This document shows, one piece after another, positions 59,368-64,000 of a DNA stretch of 64,000 nucleotides. The DNA lies in contig NZ_QNVT01000005.1 of assembly GCF_003385515.1 (NCBI RefSeq), positions 62,001 to 126,000 of the forward strand, in the 5' to 3' direction. Source of the DNA: Chryseobacterium pennae (GTDB lineage: Bacteria; Bacteroidota; Bacteroidia; Flavobacteriales; Weeksellaceae). The notes beneath the pieces were generated by a model. It was not told the origin of the DNA. It worked only from the letters and a program-made list of their open reading frames with translations, and did no database searches. Position 1 is the first letter of the stretch, and each line of letters opens with the position of its first letter. A program made the translations under genes and the position numbers.

Positions 59368-60207
59368 CTAAATTGCTGTTGAAACAGTCAGGTTTTCCCA
59401 TTTTTCAGCATCTTTCTTTAAGATATCAATTTTGTTATTGAGAAGTTCCATCGTTCCTACACCCAATAATAAATGAACAGGGGGATTTTTCTCTTTACTG
59501 ATCTGGATGAGCACATCAGCTGCTTTTCTGGGGTCATTGGGCTGGTTTCCATTAATTTCATTAAGATGAGCCTGCTCGGAAAGCCTTGCAGCTTCATAAG
59601 CCTGAATAGGATTAGCCGGAGTTTTCACAGAGTCTTTCGTTAAAAAATCTGTACGGAAATAACCAGGATAAACAACTGTAGCATGAATTCCAAAATCTTT
59701 TACTTCTTCAGCCAGAGCCTCTGTAAATCCCGCAACAGCAAATTTTGTTGAGCAGTAAATTCCCCATCCTGGAAAATTAGCAGAATATCCACCAACAGAA
59801 GAAATATTGAAGATGTTTCCTGATCTTTGCTCACGGAGATAGGGCATGGCATTTCTGATCACATTTAAGGTTCCGAAAACATTCACAGCATAATTTTTTC
59901 TTGCTTCTTCATCAGTAAGTTCCTCCAAAGTTCCGATTTGTCCGTAGCCGGCATTGTTGACAACTACATCAATTCTGCCGAAATGTTCCACGGTTTTGGC
60001 AATCGCGGATTTTATATCATCGTTATCTGTAATGTTGACGCTGAGCGGAAGAAAGTTTTCTGAAGTTTCTCCAATGGTAGAAATGAGGGATTCAACGGTA
60101 CGGCTGGTAGCAGCAACCTGAAATCCTTCGGATAATAATTTTTTTACCAATTCGAATCCTAAGCCTTTTGAAGCCCCTGTCACGAACCATACTTTTTTTG
60201 TTTCCAT
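59368..60207 (-). CDS. SDR-family oxidoreductase
   Basis: A 279-aa classical short-chain dehydrogenase. NAD(P)-binding TGASKGLGFEL is at the N-terminus, with VVVNNAGYG (NNAG) in strand 4, and the active-site Ser (FNISSVGGYS), Tyr and Lys (IYCSTKF). The loop VYPGYFRTDF binds nicotinamide. The arginine in AATSRTVESL after beta2 points to NADPH preference. Substrate unknown. The AraC regulator at 60328 lies 120 bp upstream on the same strand and is a likely controller of this gene. Confidence 0.93.
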   Translation of the reverse strand: METKKVWFVTGASKGLGFELVKKLLSEGFQVAATSRTVESLISTIGETSENFLPLSVNITDNDDIKSAIAKTVEHFGRIDVVVNNAGYGQIGTLEELTDEEARKNYAVNVFGTLNVIRNAMPYLREQRSGNIFNISSVGGYSANFPGWGIYCSTKFAVAGFTEALAEEVKDFGIHATVVYPGYFRTDFLTKDSVKTPANPIQAYEAARLSEQAHLNEINGNQPNDPRKAADVLIQISKEKNPPVHLLLGVGTMELLNNKIDILKKDAEKWENLTVSTAI

Positions 60208-60327
60208 TTTTAAATAATTTTTTGTTTAAATGATGGTACAAAGATGAAAACTTACCCAAATGAAAATGTAGCCGAATCGGAGAATGATGTATCCAAATCG
60301 TGAATGGTAATTTTATTTGGAAAGATT

Positions 60328-61134
60328 TCAGCGGATTTTCAGGAGATTCCTGTATTTCAATGGTGTGATCCCCATATTTTCTTTGAAACACCGGATGAAA
60401 TGACTTTGATCTGCAAAACCGCAGTTTAGAGCAATATCCGTCAAAGAAGATGGCGAATTGAGAAGTTTTATCGATTTTTCAATCTTTAGTTTCCGGAGGT
60501 ATTCTCCCAGATTACAATGGAAATATTTATGAAAATCTCTGCTTAAATGAACAGGATGGATGTTCAACGTTTTAGAAAGCTCAGCCAGATTTAGGGTTTC
60601 CGCAACGTTTTCATGTAAGATCTCATTAATCTGACCTACCCACAATGGTTTTCTGTCTTTGATTTCCCTCTCATGGGTTAATTGACTGAAAAGATGCAGC
60701 AGTAACTGATTTACAGCCAGTTCGAAAGATGTAGTATTGGTTTTTGTTTCTTTAAAGATCTGATGTATCAATAATTTGAAGGCAGGATTTTTTATATTGA
60801 AACTTCCTTCAACTTTGTTTTTCTGAATGTCAAACCGTTCCAACCAATTTTGAGTGATTTCGATGTGGAAGCCTCTGGTAAAAATATCCGGTTTAATATT
60901 ATAGTGTGGATCTTCCCAGTGATGATACAATAATGTTCCGGCTGAGCATCCGTATGTTTCTTTTTTGTTTCCCTCTGTCATACTGCCCTGAAGGAGAAAA
61001 GTAAAGTAAGCATTTTCATGATAATGCCAGTCTACATAAGGATGGGTATATTCCGTATCAGTGATAATTAATCCTTCTAAATTGATCATTTGATTGGTTT
61101 CCCCAAAATATTCGCCGTTACAAAGACTGTTCAT
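60328..61134 (-). CDS. AraC-family transcriptional regulator, cupin type
   Basis: A 268-aa regulator. An N-terminal cupin-like domain carries HYHENAYFTFLLQGSMTEGNKK and HHWEDPHYN. The C-terminal HTH pair reads LNLAELSKTLNIHPVHLSRDFHKYF, then SLTDIALNCGFADQSHFIRCFKENMGITPLKYR. The His residues in the cupin part could bind a metal or ligand. The start overlaps the stop of the upstream helix-turn-helix gene by 4 bp (ATGA), so the two are translated as a pair. SDR gene control is inferred from position. Confidence 0.92.
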   Translation of the reverse strand: MNSLCNGEYFGETNQMINLEGLIITDTEYTHPYVDWHYHENAYFTFLLQGSMTEGNKKETYGCSAGTLLYHHWEDPHYNIKPDIFTRGFHIEITQNWLERFDIQKNKVEGSFNIKNPAFKLLIHQIFKETKTNTTSFELAVNQLLLHLFSQLTHEREIKDRKPLWVGQINEILHENVAETLNLAELSKTLNIHPVHLSRDFHKYFHCNLGEYLRKLKIEKSIKLLNSPSSLTDIALNCGFADQSHFIRCFKENMGITPLKYRNLLKIR

Positions 61135-62060
61135 GATAGATTTTGTTTTAACCGGTCAATTTGTTCATACATTTTATTAAAGAACATTTTCCTTTCTCTG
61201 TTTCCGGATTCATTCAAAGATTTTGAGTTTTTAATCTGATGCTCAAAATAGCTCAGTGAATCTTCACAGGTTATTTTATCATTGGTCATCATATATCCAA
61301 ACATACTGAATGGGATAAAAAAGGAACATTGCTGTTCATTCTTAAATAAAATACTATTATTCAAAATTACTAAATCATTGACATATATCTGGAAATTAGT
61401 TTTTTCCAAAGTTTTATTTTCCAATCGTTCGAGTAATCTTCTTAAATCATCAAGGATCAGGTCAGCATCATTTTTTTTCAACAATCCCATTTCATAATAA
61501 AACGAAATTTGCCTCAAAGCGCTCATAATCGTAGTGTCATTCCATATTTCAGTTACATTTTGTTTGCCGTAAAGGTCTTTCAGCATTTCATTTTTTACAG
61601 AATGATATTCCATATTAAACTCGTGAAAAGGACTTAAAAACTTATCCTGATTCAGTAAATTCATCCATACATAAAACTTAAAACGGGACAAAACAGAATC
61701 TGAAATGGTATAGAAAAACGGAATATCCTTAGCTGAATAATAGACTTTGGAGTTGGTAATATCCTGAAAAACGTTTAGAATTTTAAGAGAGTTTTCAAAG
61801 TAATTCAAAAGATCATCAGTAGTTCTTACCGGCTGTGTTCTCTGAACGACCAATTGATTTTCCGTTCCCAGAAACTGATCCAATGATATTTGATAATATC
61901 TGGCAAGCTCAAGCGCTTCCTCAAAGCTGAATTTGGCCTTCAGTGAAGTCCTTCTATGGGCTGCATCATAGCTTATATTAAGAATATTGGCAATCTCATC
62001 ATTCAAAGATTTATTACCAATTTTTCTCCGGATTTCTTTTAGTAAAGCTTCCTGATGCAT
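61131..62060 (-). CDS. Helix-turn-helix protein with helical C-terminus
   Basis: A 309-aa protein. Residues ~1-70 look like an XRE-type helix-turn-helix (EIRRKIGNKSLNDEIANILNISYDAAHRRTS, then FSFEEALELARYYQISLDQFLG). The remaining ~230 residues are helical and acidic, with Tyr/Phe-rich stretches (YYSAKDIPFFYTISDSVLSRFKFYVWMNLL). The stop overlaps the AraC ATG by 4 bp. In Bacteroidota similar paired regulators occur, but I cannot name the family. A sensory or partner-binding role for the long tail is a guess. Confidence 0.75.
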   Translation of the reverse strand: MHQEALLKEIRRKIGNKSLNDEIANILNISYDAAHRRTSLKAKFSFEEALELARYYQISLDQFLGTENQLVVQRTQPVRTTDDLLNYFENSLKILNVFQDITNSKVYYSAKDIPFFYTISDSVLSRFKFYVWMNLLNQDKFLSPFHEFNMEYHSVKNEMLKDLYGKQNVTEIWNDTTIMSALRQISFYYEMGLLKKNDADLILDDLRRLLERLENKTLEKTNFQIYVNDLVILNNSILFKNEQQCSFFIPFSMFGYMMTNDKITCEDSLSYFEHQIKNSKSLNESGNRERKMFFNKMYEQIDRLKQNLS

Positions 62061-62151
62061 GGCCTTGTGATTTTCACAAATGTAATATTTTTTATTTTCT
62101 TATACCTACTATTGAGGGGAATGTGTAGATAATTTCAAATAAACTAAACTT

Positions 62152-63147
62152 TCATAAACCTTTGGTTAATCCCGGATGCCTGGAAAGGCACTTTGAGTAC
62201 CATGGAGTATTTAATAATGCCGTAGCTGTTTTTTCTTCAGTAATTTTATACAAAACATTTTTGCTGTAATGGTAATCGGCATATTCGTTAACCGGTTTAC
62301 CATTTACTTTTGCTGGGATACCTGCTATTTTCGCCATTATGCCTGTTGTATTTTTTAAAACGTTGAAATAGTTGTTGATTTGGTTAACCCACAGATCTAT
62401 TATCATTTGTCTGAGATTTCCGTATTTATCGAGCAAATTAAATTCGCACGCCGAGCTTCTTTCAAATGCAGCAGTTTCAATATACCACAAGTTTACCGAA
62501 TGGTCAAACCCGATAGCCCATGACCTTCTTCCTGCTAAAAAATGACGTTGGTTAACATCAATGATATTGTTTATGATCTCAAAGGCCTTTGCCTTATCTA
62601 TTATACCCAGAGAAGATGCTATTTTGGTTAAATTTGAAAACAAATCAAATTCCTGTTTTTCAATCCATTCCCGTTTTAAAGTAGTAGCGAAAAGACTCAG
62701 GGAATCTGATGCTTTTTCTATGGCCACCCAGTCTGTATGGATTACTGCTGTTAAAAAATCCAATTGGGGAAGATCAGGGAATACCTTAATGGTTCCCCCC
62801 ATTTGAAATGCAATGGTTTCTTTTGAGTTAAATTTATATTTTCCTGTGGTTGCTTTTGCAACATTTGATACCGAAAATATGGCACAAAAATTTTCCAACA
62901 AATGCTTATTCATCTTTATAATCTGATCCTGGGAAGGATTGGAAATATAGCTGAAGTATCCCCTGAAATGATTCCCGTGAAATTTGCCCACTCCTTCATA
63001 CACGTTTTTTTCCGTAAATTCTCCTAGCTTCCCTTTTGGTGGAGGAACCATAGAAAGTGGTTTGGGAGTGGTCTGGTACGTGGGAGCTGCATTGGTAGCA
63101 GCTCCTGAATACCCTCCTTTCGGATTTGCGAATGTATTGTAGCCCAT
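62152..63147 (-). CDS. Hypothetical protein with Pro/Gly-rich N-terminus
   Basis: A 331-aa protein with no signal peptide. Its first ~40 residues are Gly/Ala/Thr/Pro-rich (FANPKGGYSGAATNAAPTY, PLSMVPPPKGK). A mixed helical/beta domain follows with the stretches TVIHTDW-like FLTAVIHTDWVAIEKASDS and GFDHSVNLWYIETAAFERSS. Its start is 7 bp beyond the stop of the large upstream gene, so they form one operon. No family is recognised. It may be a structural or effector component of a secretion or injection apparatus, but nothing in the sequence proves this. Confidence 0.72.
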   Translation of the reverse strand: MGYNTFANPKGGYSGAATNAAPTYQTTPKPLSMVPPPKGKLGEFTEKNVYEGVGKFHGNHFRGYFSYISNPSQDQIIKMNKHLLENFCAIFSVSNVAKATTGKYKFNSKETIAFQMGGTIKVFPDLPQLDFLTAVIHTDWVAIEKASDSLSLFATTLKREWIEKQEFDLFSNLTKIASSLGIIDKAKAFEIINNIIDVNQRHFLAGRRSWAIGFDHSVNLWYIETAAFERSSACEFNLLDKYGNLRQMIIDLWVNQINNYFNVLKNTTGIMAKIAGIPAKVNGKPVNEYADYHYSKNVLYKITEEKTATALLNTPWYSKCLSRHPGLTKGL

Positions 63148-63154
63148 AATCTGT

Positions 63155-64000
63155 TTATTCTGAACAATTTTTTAATGGATAACTTGGCAAGCATTTAGAC
63201 TTATCCCGTAAGAAAGTTAAAGTGGTTGGCGTAATAAATTCCCAGGGAGCACCTATAAAAACAGCTCCCGTAGACCACTTAAGGCCAGATGCTGTAGTTC
63301 TTTCGTAGTTTCGATCGATCGTGATCAACCAGGAAGTGTGTGCAGATACCGATGTATCTTCTGTAATGCTTACGATTCTGTACACTTTGCAGTCTATTAC
63401 TATCTCCCTGTCAATATCGGCATTGATTCTTAATGCACTTACTCCCGGACCGTAATAATCCCAATAATGATCAGTATTGCTCAGCACTACAATATTTGAG
63501 GCATTGGTTACACTCAGCGCTCCCTCTCTGTCTGAATAAAAGTTTTCTTTTTGTTCCTTTATTTCCTGGGCAATGGAAACATAATGTGGATCATTAGGTA
63601 ATGGAAGAATACCTGTACCACCCCAAATTTCCCCGTAAGCTATAAAATGAGAAACATAATCGAAATATCCGTCTCTTATAGGAACCATAACCCTACAGCT
63701 TCCGGCTTCTAAAAACTTTTTAAAGATCAGATCATTGGATTCTTCTTTCAGTTTTTCGGACCAGCTGCATTTCTTTCCCCAAAAGTAAGGGTAGAAAATA
63801 TAAGTAATCAGATTCCAATTAAAAGCTTGCTCAAAAAACTGGATAAATCTCCCTTGCTGTTCTGCTTCCTTAATATTCATTTCGGGATATCCACATGGCT
63901 CAACTCTGTTTTTCATGGCATCAAACCTGTCAAAAAACTGGCATGAAATATAACTGATGACCATTCTTTTCAATTCAGCCTTTTCCGTTTCTCTGTTAAT
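63155..64000 (-). CDS. C-terminal part of an unknown protein (5' end outside window)
   Basis: At least 282 codons, open to the last base of the window; the TTG at 63973 is only an internal codon. The visible part is aromatic- and Trp-rich: RFIQFFEQAFNWNLITYIF, YPYFWGKKCSWSEKL, FIAYGEIWGGTGILPLP and VVLSNTDHYWDYYGPG. It ends with WEFITPTTLTFLRDKSK and a Cys-containing tail. There is no similarity to a known enzyme by eye. The downstream 331-aa gene follows after 7 bp. The full protein may be very large. Family and function unknown. Confidence 0.75.
   Translation of the reverse strand: MNRETEKAELKRMVISYISCQFFDRFDAMKNRVEPCGYPEMNIKEAEQQGRFIQFFEQAFNWNLITYIFYPYFWGKKCSWSEKLKEESNDLIFKKFLEAGSCRVMVPIRDGYFDYVSHFIAYGEIWGGTGILPLPNDPHYVSIAQEIKEQKENFYSDREGALSVTNASNIVVLSNTDHYWDYYGPGVSALRINADIDREIVIDCKVYRIVSITEDTSVSAHTSWLITIDRNYERTTASGLKWSTGAVFIGAPWEFITPTTLTFLRDKSKCLPSYPLKNCSE

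Noticed and set aside
1..64000. CRISPR arrays, insertion sequences, prophage or rRNA genes
   Set aside because: No regularly spaced repeats, transposase or integrase motifs, phage structural genes or rRNA sequence were seen on either strand.

Overview
The window looks like chromosome of a flavobacterium, most probably Chryseobacterium or a close Weeksellaceae relative. The DNA is AT-rich. Promoters follow the Bacteroidota form TAnnTTTG, sometimes with an upstream TTG. Shine-Dalgarno sequences are scarce. The protein families are typical of the group: GLPGLI protein, OstA-like protein, TonB-receptor-like outer-membrane barrels with a carboxypeptidase-regulatory-like domain, a START-like protein, a short panD next to an LPG-synthase-type membrane protein, and S16 with a long tail. 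The genus is inferred from recalled family resemblance; no search was run.

Layout. 1-3.4 kb: end of a Kup potassium transporter, a Fur-type regulator and an OstA/LptA-like periplasmic protein. 3.4-6.6 kb: a very AT-rich spacer and three tightly packed secreted C1q-like genes, the first lacking a normal 5' end. 6.7-15.5 kb: housekeeping genes (class III aminotransferase, lipoprotein, small barrel, START-like, class IV aminotransferase-like, amidase, YqgE, PdxH, HU, PanD, membrane protein). 15.6-21.5 kb: a stress operon with two TerD, two TerY-type VWA proteins, a PP2C phosphatase and a divergent kinase. 21.8-25.2 kb: GNAT, two unknown proteins and tyrS behind a leader that looks like an attenuator. 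25.2-31.9 kb: a LytS/LytTR two-component pair beside an outer-membrane barrel, a GLPGLI protein and a serine hydrolase. The barrel and hydrolase promoters carry the same LytTR-type direct repeats at the same distance from the -7 box. 32-43.6 kb: small regulators with likely targets (TetR plus a 44-aa peptide and a membrane protein; TetR plus an MFS pump; Crp/Fnr plus a dehydratase), another large barrel and another serine hydrolase.

43.8-50.1 kb is the most unusual part. A 436-aa protein of unknown function is followed after about 15 bp by two tandem tRNA-like genes. Both have an 8-nt anticodon loop, and a lipoprotein gene starts 9 nt after the second. Next to them is a markedly AT-rich two-gene cassette: an ABC-type AAA ATPase and a small protein with an ExK motif, a candidate defence module. 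50-56.5 kb returns to core functions (M3 peptidase, GreA-like protein, nitroreductase, rpsP-rimM). 56.6-62.1 kb holds a serine hydrolase, two AraC regulators, an SDR and a helix-turn-helix protein. 62.1 kb to the end has two unknown genes in one operon, the upstream one cut by the window edge.

Start sites, terminators and operators were read by eye. Functional statements rest on visible motifs and recalled family features.
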